From Pigmentibacter sp. JX0631 (GTDB lineage Bacteria; Bdellovibrionota_B; Oligoflexia; Silvanigrellales; Silvanigrellaceae): a DNA stretch of 64,000 nucleotides. Shown here in pieces: positions 47,491-56,529 of the stretch. The notes beneath the pieces were generated by a model. It saw nothing but the letters and a program-made list of their open reading frames with translations. It did no database searches and had not been told where the DNA came from. The stretch lies in NCBI RefSeq assembly GCF_029873255.1, contig NZ_CP123622.1, positions 1,452,501-1,516,500 on the forward strand, written 5' to 3'. Position 1 is the first letter of the stretch. Each line of letters opens with the position of its first letter. The position numbers were made by a program, and so were the translations under genes.

Positions 47491-47964
47491 ATGCTTGAAT
47501 CTAATGCTTTAGAAAATGAAACTTCTATTCAAATGACAATTTTAATGACTCCAGATATGGTAAATTTTTCTGGAAAAGTTCATGGTGGAGCTATATTAAA
47601 ATTACTAGATCAAGTTGCATATGTGTGCGCATCTAGATACTCAGGTCACTATGTTGTTACTCTATCAGTTGATCAGGTTTTTTTTCGCCATCCTATCCAT
47701 GTTGGTGAACTTGTTTCTTTTTTAGCATCTATTAATTTTACAGGCAGATCTTCAATGGAAGTTGGCATTAAAGTTGTATCAGAAGATACTAAGTCAAGGG
47801 TCGTTAACCATGTTCTTTCAAGCTATATTACGATGGTTGCAGTAGACGAAAACGGAAAATCTGTAGAAATTCCTCAAATTAAAATTGTCGCAGAAAAACA
47901 AAAAGAGCGGTATGATTCCGCCCTGCAAAGAAAAAAATTAAGGGAACAGCTTTGGAAGAAGTAG
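47491..47964 (+). CDS. Hotdog-fold acyl-CoA thioesterase
   Basis: A 157-residue single-hotdog thioesterase of the YciA/cytosolic acyl-CoA hydrolase type. MTPDMVNFSGKVHGGAILKLLD carries the conserved active-site HGG and Asp, followed by VDQVFFRHPIHVGELV. The ATG at 47491 follows GGAG by six bases; an in-frame TTG at 47479 lies before that site and is unlikely. It hydrolyses acyl-CoA to free acid and CoA, possibly for lipid turnover next to psd. Its stop overlaps a terminator-like hairpin shared with the convergent lipoprotein gene. Confidence 0.92.
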   Translation: MLESNALENETSIQMTILMTPDMVNFSGKVHGGAILKLLDQVAYVCASRYSGHYVVTLSVDQVFFRHPIHVGELVSFLASINFTGRSSMEVGIKVVSEDTKSRVVNHVLSSYITMVAVDENGKSVEIPQIKIVAEKQKERYDSALQRKKLREQLWKK

Positions 47965-47978
47965 ATTAGTTACTTCTT
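47956..47978. terminator. Bidirectional terminator-like hairpin over two stop codons
   Basis: AAGAAGTA-GATTAGT-TACTTCTT is a perfect 8-bp stem spanning the stops of the thioesterase (47964) and the convergent lipoprotein (47970). The plus-strand exit is TTCTTTATTATATT, U-rich; the minus-strand exit (TTCTTCC) is weaker. Confidence 0.6.
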
Positions 47979-49010
47979 TATTATATTATTAGTATATACA
48001 GAATAACTATAAAAATTTGGAGCTGCATCTAATGATTTAGCAAAAATCACTTTAAAACTAACAGTTCCACTTGACGGAAATAATTGTGGAATACTTCCAT
48101 TTTTTGTAATTTCATATGAAGCAATAGTAATATTATTACTTGATATTGCCTTTATCTTATTCTTTATACTTGGATTTGTATCTGTTTTAATTGCTTTAAA
48201 ATATGCATCAACTTTTTCATAACTTGATAAATCCTTGGATGAATCAACTACTAAATATTCTTGTGCTGGATTTTTTGTATTAATAAAAATGTAGTGACCA
48301 TTATAAAATGTAAATTTATTTGAAAAATCGTGATGTACTTCAAATTTGGTACTATCTACAGAATATACTGGAACTGAATTTACTAAAATATTTCTGTTTG
48401 TATCAATTGTAGGGACAAATATTTCAACCCTTGTAAAAGGAGTTTCATAATTACTAATAACTGTAAATAATTCACTTATAACAATTGATATTATAGGATT
48501 TGCAGAAAAATCTACAGGTGTAATATTAGCAACAGAATAGATTATCGGTGAAAATTCTGCAGAATTAGATTTTAAATTAAAAACAATTGGATTGTCAGAA
48601 AATTTTTGAGTTAATTTCGAACTTTCAGCAGAGACAGTGTACTCGGCAATAACGGAATTACTATTTTTAACAGAAAAGCCTGTTATTTTTAGTTCGCAAT
48701 TTGTATCTCCTTTTTTAATAATTAATCTTTCATTACTCGTATCATCAAGATTCCATTCTTCATTATCAGCCTTACCAAAACAGTTACTATAAGTACCTTT
48801 TAGCACAAATGTATTAGCCTTAATTTTATTATATGTATCTTCAATTTTAATTTTATTTTCTAAATTCATTGAAACTTGAACTTGGCCTACAGAAACAGGA
48901 TCAAAAGTTTCTGTATAGCGATTTTGTTCTCCTGAACCGCCACGTTTACAACTCATAACCAGTGGTATAGACAACAGTGAAACCAAAGATAAACAAACAT
49001 ATTTTTTCAT
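47970..49010 (-). CDS. Putative lipoprotein downstream of the protease operon
   Basis: A 346-residue protein with a lipoprotein signal and lipobox PLVMSC, followed by Lys-Arg-Gly-Gly-Ser. The mature part is beta-rich and Asn/Ser-heavy (FSVKNSNSVIAEYTVSAES, IISIVISELFTVISNYE), with a C23-independent Cys pair (NCFGK, NCELKI). I do not recognise a family. It follows the second propeptide-like gene by 260 bases on the same strand, so it may have its own promoter. An envelope anchor or binding protein associated with the proteases is possible but unproved. Confidence 0.65.
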   Translation of the reverse strand: MKKYVCLSLVSLLSIPLVMSCKRGGSGEQNRYTETFDPVSVGQVQVSMNLENKIKIEDTYNKIKANTFVLKGTYSNCFGKADNEEWNLDDTSNERLIIKKGDTNCELKITGFSVKNSNSVIAEYTVSAESSKLTQKFSDNPIVFNLKSNSAEFSPIIYSVANITPVDFSANPIISIVISELFTVISNYETPFTRVEIFVPTIDTNRNILVNSVPVYSVDSTKFEVHHDFSNKFTFYNGHYIFINTKNPAQEYLVVDSSKDLSSYEKVDAYFKAIKTDTNPSIKNKIKAISSNNITIASYEITKNGSIPQLFPSSGTVSFKVIFAKSLDAAPNFYSYSVYTNNIIKK

Positions 49011-49270
49011 AACAAAACCTCTATTATTTAGTTTTTAAATTGATTTTATTTCATTTGCGCAAAATCAAGCTTTAGCAGCTGGGTGTTTTCATAGAACAAA
49101 AAAAATTTATGATCAAGGTCATTTATTATTAAAATTATTTTATATTTACTTTTATTTTTTTATATTTCACATAAAAACAATAATAACAAAAATAAAATTA
49201 TTGTTTATTAAATTAAATAAAGATAAAAAAGATTACCATAAAATTTTTATTTTTTAATAAAAACAAATAA

Positions 49271-49882
49271 TTATAAAGTTTCTTGAAAATTTTCTATAAC
49301 TTCCACACTAGCTTCAGAAACATAATTTAGTTTTTGCAGAATGCTAAGTGATCTCGATATTGTTAAGTTTTTTGGAATTTTTACTAAATAATAACCAATA
49401 TTTGGGTATCTTTTTATAATTTCAAATGACTTATCTGTAAATTCTAAATTATTTTTTGTTTTAACAATAATAACTCCGCTAAGGATCCCAAAATTTTCGT
49501 TTGAGTTGTTATAAACAACCTGATTTGTATAGCCTAAATTTTTAGCGTTTTTATCCTGAGTAGTTTTATGAATTGAAAAATTTTTAGTCTCAAGAACAAA
49601 CTCACTTTTATCATTTTCAATAGCATTTCCATTTTTTAATTTATTTTTTCTATAATTAGCAATAAGCTCAGGATAAACTGTGTATTTAATTCCCCCTTGT
49701 ACAAAACTTTCACCTTTATTAAATTTTTTTAATAAATCTTTCTCATTAATTGTATAATTGTCATTATTCATATCTTTTTCGTTACTTTTATTTTCTAAAA
49801 TTTTCTCACTTGCATAACTACAAATTTGCGCAGATAAAGGTAAGAAAAAACTTATAATGGTTAAAATTGCTTTGAGTTTCAT
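49271..49882 (-). CDS. Detached subtilisin-propeptide-like secreted protein (copy B)
   Basis: A 203-residue exported protein (signal peptide ending SYA before SEK) placed 33 bases after protease B. Its C-terminal 60 residues, IIKRYPNIGYYLVKIPKNLT then SRSLSILQKLNYVSEASVEV, have the beta-alpha-beta pattern of an I9/subtilisin propeptide, and the end VEVIENFQETL would be the segment that sits in the active-site cleft. The N-terminal part carries ESFVQGGIKYTVY, shared with copy A (NFVQGGMNYTIF). Copy B lacks about 45 residues in the middle relative to copy A. It is proposed to fold and/or inhibit the neighbouring protease in trans. Similarity is judged by eye. Confidence 0.65.
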   Translation of the reverse strand: MKLKAILTIISFFLPLSAQICSYASEKILENKSNEKDMNNDNYTINEKDLLKKFNKGESFVQGGIKYTVYPELIANYRKNKLKNGNAIENDKSEFVLETKNFSIHKTTQDKNAKNLGYTNQVVYNNSNENFGILSGVIIVKTKNNLEFTDKSFEIIKRYPNIGYYLVKIPKNLTISRSLSILQKLNYVSEASVEVIENFQETL

Positions 49883-49915
49883 AATATCTCCATAACATTT
49901 TTAAAGTAAATTAAT

Positions 49916-51883
49916 TCAATGACCAGAAACTTTTAATTTCCAACCTTTAAAAGTTGCATCAATTTTGTGAATACCAGTATTAATTATTCTTAATTTCCAT
50001 TTACCGGCGCTTTCTTCTCCATAAAAAGCGTTTGATTGGAGTTGCATGTCAGTCAAATTTCCATTTTTTGAAAATGCATTAGCTGCATTCCAAATAATAC
50101 TTTTAGTCCCGCTTGGACTAATCAATTCTAAACTATTGTCACCAATATATTTACTATTTAAAGAAACTCTTATTTGTAAACTTTCAATTACTAAAGAATC
50201 TTTTTTATCAATTTGAATTTCGGAAGTAAATCCATTTAAATCACCTGATTTAATTAATTCATTGAAATTCATTCCCACGGGTTTTACCCAATCATTTTCG
50301 ATATAATTTCCTAAAATGCTACTATAATTTTTTGCTAATTTAACAGCTTCTGCTACATTTATTCTGCCAAATCCGTACCAGTTTGAAAAATGAAACCCTG
50401 CCTTATTTGTTACCCAACCTAATTCTGCTTGATAATTGCTACCATTTTCTAATTGAATATTAATTCCATTAAAACTGCTATCAACTTGCGTTGCTGTTTT
50501 AGCTAAAATATATTTTACATCACGCCATGTTAAGTTTGGATTAGCTTCAAGAATTAAAGCTATACTTCCAGACGTAACGGGAGTTGCTGAAGAAGTACCA
50601 TTCATCGAATTTGTATAATTACCATTTTTATTTTCGTTGATATCACAAGCATTAAAAGAATTTCCTATTTGTAAAATAGGATCTTTCTTTGTATAGTCTA
50701 TAACTTTACTTGCGCCATATTCTTTACCACTCACGTCTGTAGTAAATATTGCTGGTTCTCCAAGAGTTGGTCTGTATTTTGACCAATCAATTGTTTCGTT
50801 AATATTTTTTAATTTTTCTTCTATCCAAGCCTTATTTTTTCCAAACTCTCCACCAGGGGCGCTGATCCATAAAGAAGAGCCTGTTGTAGAATATGATGAT
50901 TTTTTTCCCACTGCGTTTAATGCACCAACAGTTATAACTTCAGCCATTGTTGTTTCAAAATTCATATTGGAATTTTGACAAGATAGCTTAAATTTAACTG
51001 CACTTTCACAACTACTATCAGATCCTAAACCAAGACTGCTAAAGCCATTTCCAGCAGCTTTTACATAGATGGCACCTTTTCCATTTCTTAATGTTTTTGT
51101 ACCTAATTTAAATGCTTCAGCAGATGCTTTTACTGAAGGAACATCTTCTTTTAGCTGACTCAAATTATTTGATCCAAAACTCATACTAAAAATATCATTT
51201 CCTTTAGCTGCGTCTGAAGCACCTAAAGAATCTAAAAAATTTTGAAAAGTTTGGCCTTCTCGAGAAATAGTATTATAACCTGCTAAATGTGCTCTTGGTG
51301 CAACTCCTGAACCTCCAAATCCTAAATTACTGCGCATTGCAATTATCCCAGAAACCATTGTTCCATGATCACGATCATCATCGTGCGTTGGAGAAGGATC
51401 ATTTTTGTCAAAACCATTGTTTCTAAAATTAATTGACCAAGTTTTAGATTTATTTATTACATTTTCAATATTTGGAGATAATGAAGGATGTTTAATTTCT
51501 AAACCTGAATCTACAACACCTACATAAACACCATTTCCACTGAGGCATTCATTTTTCAAGACAGAGTAAACATTGATATCTTCTCCTTCTTTAGGACTAT
51601 CTGTAGTAAAGGAGGTACTTCCAGTGTTGTATAAATGCCATTGGTACTTTCCTAAAGGATTTTTACTTTCATCCAAAAGATCTGTACAAAATTTATCAGT
51701 TGAAACAACCGAATCTGGTTTATTATCTTCATCAATCAGCAAATCATTTGATTTATTTTCTTCAGGATATTTATTTTCTGATTTAATGTTTTCACTATCA
51801 TAATCAATATTTTTTTTACAAGATGACAACATAGATATAACTAAAGCAGAAAATAATGCGATATTTTTAAATCTAATTTGCAT
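49916..51883 (-). CDS. S8 subtilisin/kexin-like protease lipoprotein with P-domain (copy B)
   Basis: A 655-residue serine protease. The lipobox MLSSC places the lipidated Cys at 22. The catalytic triad is Asp125 (VVDSGLEI), His173 (RDHGTMVSGI) and Ser431 (NGTSSATP), with oxyanion Asn279 in KAAGNGF. From about residue 545 a P-domain (proprotein-convertase homology) is visible: SKYIGDNSLELISPSGTKSI and ESAGKWKLRIINTG. No propeptide region lies between the signal and the catalytic domain; the first 65 residues are low-complexity linker. It closely resembles copy A across the whole length. It follows propeptide-like A by 46 bases and precedes propeptide-like B. Confidence 0.9.
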   Translation of the reverse strand: MQIRFKNIALFSALVISMLSSCKKNIDYDSENIKSENKYPEENKSNDLLIDEDNKPDSVVSTDKFCTDLLDESKNPLGKYQWHLYNTGSTSFTTDSPKEGEDINVYSVLKNECLSGNGVYVGVVDSGLEIKHPSLSPNIENVINKSKTWSINFRNNGFDKNDPSPTHDDDRDHGTMVSGIIAMRSNLGFGGSGVAPRAHLAGYNTISREGQTFQNFLDSLGASDAAKGNDIFSMSFGSNNLSQLKEDVPSVKASAEAFKLGTKTLRNGKGAIYVKAAGNGFSSLGLGSDSSCESAVKFKLSCQNSNMNFETTMAEVITVGALNAVGKKSSYSTTGSSLWISAPGGEFGKNKAWIEEKLKNINETIDWSKYRPTLGEPAIFTTDVSGKEYGASKVIDYTKKDPILQIGNSFNACDINENKNGNYTNSMNGTSSATPVTSGSIALILEANPNLTWRDVKYILAKTATQVDSSFNGINIQLENGSNYQAELGWVTNKAGFHFSNWYGFGRINVAEAVKLAKNYSSILGNYIENDWVKPVGMNFNELIKSGDLNGFTSEIQIDKKDSLVIESLQIRVSLNSKYIGDNSLELISPSGTKSIIWNAANAFSKNGNLTDMQLQSNAFYGEESAGKWKLRIINTGIHKIDATFKGWKLKVSGH

Positions 51884-51929
51884 TTTTACTCCAAAAAATT
51901 AATTATGAGAGAGAAAATCTAAAATTAAA

Positions 51930-52679
51930 CTACATTGGTTTCTTGAAATTTTCTAAAACTTCAACATTAATAGAAGATTTCTTTTCTCCATCAACTGTAA
52001 CACTTGCTGGATTCAAAGATTTTAATTTATCTGTAGCTTCCTTTATCTGAACATTTTCTGGATACTTAATTACATATAATCCCATATTTTTATATGATTT
52101 TAAAACTTTATAGTTACTATTAGGTACTTTTATTTTACTTACTTCAGGATCTACTTTTAAAATTATATTTCCAGTTATTACTGCAAATTTTTTAGTTTTA
52201 TTATTAAAAGCTACTTTATAGTTTTCATTAATTCTAACATCACCGCTATCATTTTTAGGAGAAATTTTTCTATCTACGGAAACTTTTTGCTTTAATTTTT
52301 TATTATCACTTCCTTCAAAATAAATTTTAAATTCACCTTTATCAAGCAATACAGTTTTTGGAGCGCTGACATTTAAATCAAAAGAATTTTTTCCAGCACT
52401 CTCATCATTAGAAAAATCCCGAAGATCTTCTTTACCAGTTGATGCCTTTAAACCTTTAAATATTGTATAATTCATTCCGCCTTGAACAAAATTTTCTTCT
52501 ACAGCTAAATTCTTTTTAACGCTTTCAATAAATTTTTTCTCTTCAATTTCTTTTGACTTTTCATTATCTGATAAAGACAAATCACTAGAAAAAGAGTTTT
52601 GAGAATTATCAATAGCAAAAGAGTTGCTGCTATATAACAATACTAAACCAGAAAGGAGTAAGAATGACTTAGATTTCAT
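51930..52679 (-). CDS. Detached subtilisin-propeptide-like secreted protein (copy A)
   Basis: A 249-residue exported protein, signal peptide ending NSFA before IDNS, 53 bases after protease A. The C-terminal region reads KVLKSYKNMGLYVIKYPENV, then KEATDKLKSLNPASVTV, and ends VEVLENFKKPM, matching copy B position by position and resembling the fold of a subtilisin propeptide. A central insertion rich in Lys, Asp and Ser (about residues 95-140) is absent in copy B. A trans-acting intramolecular-chaperone-like role, as known for ORF2 of Aeromonas sobria with ASP, is the favoured interpretation. Catalytic motifs are absent. Confidence 0.65.
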   Translation of the reverse strand: MKSKSFLLLSGLVLLYSSNSFAIDNSQNSFSSDLSLSDNEKSKEIEEKKFIESVKKNLAVEENFVQGGMNYTIFKGLKASTGKEDLRDFSNDESAGKNSFDLNVSAPKTVLLDKGEFKIYFEGSDNKKLKQKVSVDRKISPKNDSGDVRINENYKVAFNNKTKKFAVITGNIILKVDPEVSKIKVPNSNYKVLKSYKNMGLYVIKYPENVQIKEATDKLKSLNPASVTVDGEKKSSINVEVLENFKKPM

Positions 52680-52732
52680 AATATTTTCCTCAATTTTATA
52701 TTTTTAAATCAAATTGTTATCCAAAAAATTCT

Positions 52733-54712
52733 TTACAATGGCTGTTTTGAACCAGAAAACTGTAATCGAATTCCTTTAAAAGTAACATTTTTAGAATTTA
52801 ATCCTGCATTTATAATTTTTACAGACCAGTTTCCTGAACTATTTTCCCCATAAAATGCGTTACTTTGTATTGGCATTTTTACTAAATTCCCATTTCCAGC
52901 AAAAGCATTTCCTACATGCCAGATAATACTTTTTGTTCCACTTGGTGAAGTTAATTCTATACCAACATCTCCAATATAATCGCTATCAATAGATACTTCT
53001 GCTCTTACCGATTCTATTTTCATATTATTTGGTTTACTTACAGTAGGTATATTGTAAACAATTCCTTTTGCACCTACAGGCACACTAATCGAAGTTGCAA
53101 ATCCTCTAGCAGGATGCCAAGGAAGTTCAACATAGTTTCCTAAATTAACATTGTAGTATTTTGCTAATTTAACAGCTTCAGCTACATTAATTCTTCCGAA
53201 TCCATACCAGTTTGAAAAATGAAACCCAGCTGCATTTGTTGTCCAACCATCTTCCACTTGATATTCATCTTGATTTGCTAATTTAACTTTTACTCCTACA
53301 AAATCTTTATCAACTTTTGTCGCAGTTTTAGCCATTATATATTTCACATCACGCCAAGTTAGATTTGGATTTGCTTCAAGTATTAATGCTAAACTTCCTG
53401 AAGTAACAGGTGTTGCAGAAGAAGTACCATTCATTGTATTTGTATAATCAAAATTAGGATTTAAAAGATTTCCATCATCATCTGAAGCTGTACCAGCATT
53501 AAATGAATTTCTTATACTGAAAACATCGTCAAGATTAAATTCACTATCTGAATTTACAATTTTGCTCATTCCATATCTTGAGCCCATAACATCAGTTGTT
53601 ACTATAGCTGGTTCACCGAGTGATGGCCTTAAAGTTTTCCAATCGACAGATCTCCCAAATCTTTGATAATTTGCATCTATCCAATCTTTATCAAATCCAA
53701 ATTCTCCTCCCGGAGCACTTATCCAAAGAGATGATCCTGTTGTTGAATAACTAGTTTTCTTTCCATTTGCATTTAATGCGCCTACAGTGATGACTTCTGG
53801 TATAGAATTATCTGTATTCATATTTGAATCTTGGCAAGACACTTTTAACTTAACAGCCATTGAGCATGAAGCTACACTTGCAGGATCTCTTCCTAATTTA
53901 GAAAATCCATTACCAGCAGCCTTAACGTATAAAGCGCCTTTACCATCTCTTAAATGTCTTGTTCCATATTTATATGCAGTTAATGCCCCTAAAGTAATGG
54001 GATCATCAGATGATATTTGCTCAATATTGTTATCTCCATAACTCATATTGAAAATATCATTACCTTTTGAATCATCAGATCCACCAAGTGAATCAACAAA
54101 ATTTTGAAATTGTTGAACTCCAGCTTCTGCTTGAATAATATTGTAGCCAGTAAGTTTCGCTCTAGGAGCAACTCCCGAGCCTCCAAAACCTAAATTACTG
54201 CGCATTGCAATTATTCCACTTACCATTGTTCCATGATCATCATCGTCATCAGCAACTGGGGAAGGATCATTGCTAAGTAAGCGATTATCTCTGAAGTTAA
54301 TTGATCTTGCTTTAGTATTATTTTCAACATTTTTCTTTAAAGATGGATGTGATATTTGTAAGCCAGAATCAACAACTGCAACACTAACTCCTTGTCCACT
54401 GATACAATCATCTTTTAATACTGTATCAACATTAATATCTTCACCTGGAGTACCCGGTGAGGTTGCAAAAGCTTTTTGACCTGTATTTTTCAAGTGCCAT
54501 TGATACTTCCCTAAAGGATTTTTTGACGAATCAGATAAATCAGTACAATGTCTTTCTGTGTCTCCAGCATTTAAAACATTAGAGTTTTGTGTAGAAAGAT
54601 ATTTATCTTCTGCATTATTTGCTGAATTATTTGATTTTCCGCATGATGACAGAAAAGAAACGGCAAAAGCAGATACAGAAAAAAGCGCAAGATATTTGCC
54701 ATTTAAACTCAT
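52733..54712 (-). CDS. S8 subtilisin/kexin-like protease lipoprotein with P-domain (copy A)
   Basis: A 659-residue serine protease, first gene of the operon. Lipobox FLSSC gives Cys24. The triad is Asp115 (VVDSGLQI), His160 (DDHGTMVSGI) and Ser431 (NGTSSATP), with Asn268 in KAAGNGF. A Cys-rich feature (ASCSMAVKLKVSC) matches copy B. The P-domain covers about residues 560-655 (DYIGDVGIELTSPSGTKSI). There is no N-terminal propeptide: the catalytic domain begins about 80 residues after the lipid anchor, preceded by an Asn/Ser linker. GAGG sits ahead of the ATG. Likely a cell-surface or periplasmic protease that relies on a separate chaperone protein. Confidence 0.9.
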   Translation of the reverse strand: MSLNGKYLALFSVSAFAVSFLSSCGKSNNSANNAEDKYLSTQNSNVLNAGDTERHCTDLSDSSKNPLGKYQWHLKNTGQKAFATSPGTPGEDINVDTVLKDDCISGQGVSVAVVDSGLQISHPSLKKNVENNTKARSINFRDNRLLSNDPSPVADDDDDHGTMVSGIIAMRSNLGFGGSGVAPRAKLTGYNIIQAEAGVQQFQNFVDSLGGSDDSKGNDIFNMSYGDNNIEQISSDDPITLGALTAYKYGTRHLRDGKGALYVKAAGNGFSKLGRDPASVASCSMAVKLKVSCQDSNMNTDNSIPEVITVGALNANGKKTSYSTTGSSLWISAPGGEFGFDKDWIDANYQRFGRSVDWKTLRPSLGEPAIVTTDVMGSRYGMSKIVNSDSEFNLDDVFSIRNSFNAGTASDDDGNLLNPNFDYTNTMNGTSSATPVTSGSLALILEANPNLTWRDVKYIMAKTATKVDKDFVGVKVKLANQDEYQVEDGWTTNAAGFHFSNWYGFGRINVAEAVKLAKYYNVNLGNYVELPWHPARGFATSISVPVGAKGIVYNIPTVSKPNNMKIESVRAEVSIDSDYIGDVGIELTSPSGTKSIIWHVGNAFAGNGNLVKMPIQSNAFYGENSSGNWSVKIINAGLNSKNVTFKGIRLQFSGSKQPL

Positions 54713-55067
54713 AAAATTTACCTCATTATTGAGTATCTATTATAATAATATTATTTGTATTGACTGAATAGCCAAATTACAAAAAAGTTTTTTAATTGTC
54801 AAACTTTTTCTTATTTTTATTTAAATATTTTGCTTTATTTTATCTTAAATTTTTGGTAAGCTATTAAATAACAAAAAATGTGAAATCAATATATTATATT
54901 TTACAACACAAAATTGAATATTTAATTTTTAAAAAAACAAAATCGTTTTTAGAAAAGTAAAATTTATTTTTTTGCTCTTTTTTAAAATTAAATATTATAT
55001 TTTACATTTGTTTATTTTAGAGTTTAATTCTCATAAAAATTTTTAATTTTTTCTTTTTTAAAAAATA
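54713..55067. other. 355-base spacer ahead of the protease operon
   Basis: Extremely AT-rich, no reading frame with RBS. It contains a promoter candidate for the protease operon at 54774-54802 on the minus strand and the 3' tail of the minus-strand cyclo-ligase transcript. No clear terminator for the latter was seen. Confidence 0.55.
54774..54802 (-). promoter_or_regulatory. Promoter candidate of the protease operon
   Basis: On the minus strand TTGACA (54802-54797), a 17-base spacer and TAATTT (54779-54774), about 60 bases before the protease A start. The -35 is perfect and the spacing ideal; the -10 matches only partly. Confidence 0.5.
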
Positions 55068-55688
55068 TTACCATACAATTAAGTCTACTTTTTCATCAGT
55101 ACTTTCATTTGGCAGATCATCAAATAAAAATTTCTCAGAAGGAAGACAAAACACTGCCGTGATTTGGTTTCGATTCATATTTAAAAACCTGTCATAATAC
55201 CCTCCTCCATACCCAAGCCGATAACCCTCCCTTGACGCAGCTAATCCCGGGATAAAACACAACATAGGGGGCATAGAATTATTGTATTCAAAACAATGTT
55301 CCTCTTTTTTCTCTAAAATCCCGTACTTATTAGTGTAATAGTTTTCCTTGCCATCACCATAATTGAACCAAAGAAGTTCTTTCCCTTCCCGAACTGCTGG
55401 AAATAACCAATATTCTTCTGCAAATCGCGCTATATCAAGTTCAAATTTAATTGGGAAATAACAAGCTAAGAAAAGTCTTTTAGTTGCCAATTGTTCTTTT
55501 AATTGTTTTTCAGGAATTTTAAGTAATTCTAGAGCCCGAAAGAATTGTTTAGCTCCCCAATTAACATCAGTCGACTGTTTGAATAATTTTTCTCTTTCTA
55601 AAAGCAATATTTTTCTTAATAACTTTTTTTGTTCAGGAATAGGCAAATTAATGTCTTTATCATTTAGAATATCTTTTAATTTTCTCAT
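55068..55688 (-). CDS. 5-formyltetrahydrofolate cyclo-ligase
   Basis: Converts 5-formyl-THF to 5,10-methenyl-THF with ATP, feeding one-carbon metabolism. The family motif GYRLGYGGGYYDRFL is complete near residue 155, with CFIPGLAASREGYRLG before it and ATKRLFLACYFPI as the earlier strand. At 206 residues it is normal. Its start is divergent, 73 bases from the next plus-strand gene. The 6S RNA gene sometimes found near this gene in other bacteria was not seen here. Confidence 0.93.
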   Translation of the reverse strand: MRKLKDILNDKDINLPIPEQKKLLRKILLLEREKLFKQSTDVNWGAKQFFRALELLKIPEKQLKEQLATKRLFLACYFPIKFELDIARFAEEYWLFPAVREGKELLWFNYGDGKENYYTNKYGILEKKEEHCFEYNNSMPPMLCFIPGLAASREGYRLGYGGGYYDRFLNMNRNQITAVFCLPSEKFLFDDLPNESTDEKVDLIVW

Positions 55689-55761
55689 TTTCGTCTTGTC
55701 GCCTCCTTTTAATTAGAATAACCTATATTTCGTTTGTTAACCTGCCCTAAGGAGATAAGCC

Positions 55762-56022
55762 ATGGCTTTATCAGAAACTCTTGTAAAAATGTCACCAGTA
55801 AAAGGTGAGTATTATCTTGTTGAAAGAGAAAAAATTGACGATTTATACCGCAATGCTGGTCATAGTGATGAAGATGAAGTCCCAAATTTTATTACTATTG
55901 ATGGAAAAGAATGTCTTTTTACTGAAAATTTTATAGAAAAAGATGGGAAAGAATATGAAATAGTTATGGTAGCTAATGGCTTCTCCTGGGAAGACATTAT
56001 TATATATGATGAAGATGAGTAA
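55762..56022 (+). CDS. Small acidic protein of unknown function
   Basis: An 86-residue cytosolic-looking protein with AAGGAG ahead of the ATG. It is rich in Asp and Glu (HSDEDEVPNF, and the tail IIIYDEDE) and contains a beta-like run FITIDGKECLFTENFIEKDGKEYEIVMV. No family is recognised. It precedes the envelope operon by about 190 bases and may be monocistronic. Confidence 0.7.
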   Translation: MALSETLVKMSPVKGEYYLVEREKIDDLYRNAGHSDEDEVPNFITIDGKECLFTENFIEKDGKEYEIVMVANGFSWEDIIIYDEDE

Positions 56023-56211
56023 AATCTGCATCATATATTACTTTCCAATTCTCTATTTCCTCTCTTAATATTTGTATAATCTGCAAAAAAAATTACCTAC
56101 AGGCAAAATTTTCTCTTATATTAGTCAAATTTACGTATATTTATTATTGATATTCTTAATTAATAATTCCATAATTCAAGAAATAAATCTACTTTTTTGA
56201 AGATATTGACT

Positions 56212-56520
56212 ATGAAAATGAAATTGCAAGCAAAATCTTATAAGTTAGTAATGACAATAAATCTGTTTACTTTGTTACTTTCAGTAAACTCAGCAGCTAA
56301 TTCAGAAGTAAGTAAGGAAAAAACATCTATCACAATAGATGGTGAAGCAGAACCTGCTAGTTTAGCCGATATTCCGCTACCAAAATTTAATTATGATATT
56401 GACTCATTTGATTCAGGTTTTAATCCCCATAAAGAACTAATTCAACTTTTAGATAGGCCAAACGAATTAACAGGAATGACTGATCTTGATTTTATGTTGG
56501 AGTTTCCAATTGATAAGTAA
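56212..56520 (+). CDS. Small exported protein, first gene of the TolQR-like operon
   Basis: A roughly 102-residue exported protein; the signal peptide runs to about NSAANS. The mature part is acidic and proline-containing (EAEPASLADIPLPKFNYDI) and lacks cysteine. ATG 56212 is chosen; a TTG 15 bases upstream and an ATG at 56218 are alternatives. It stops 9 bases before the TolQ-like gene, so it probably belongs to the same envelope complex, perhaps as a periplasmic subunit. No family is recognised. Confidence 0.65.
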   Translation: MKMKLQAKSYKLVMTINLFTLLLSVNSAANSEVSKEKTSITIDGEAEPASLADIPLPKFNYDIDSFDSGFNPHKELIQLLDRPNELTGMTDLDFMLEFPIDK

Positions 56521-56529
56521 GGAAAGTTT

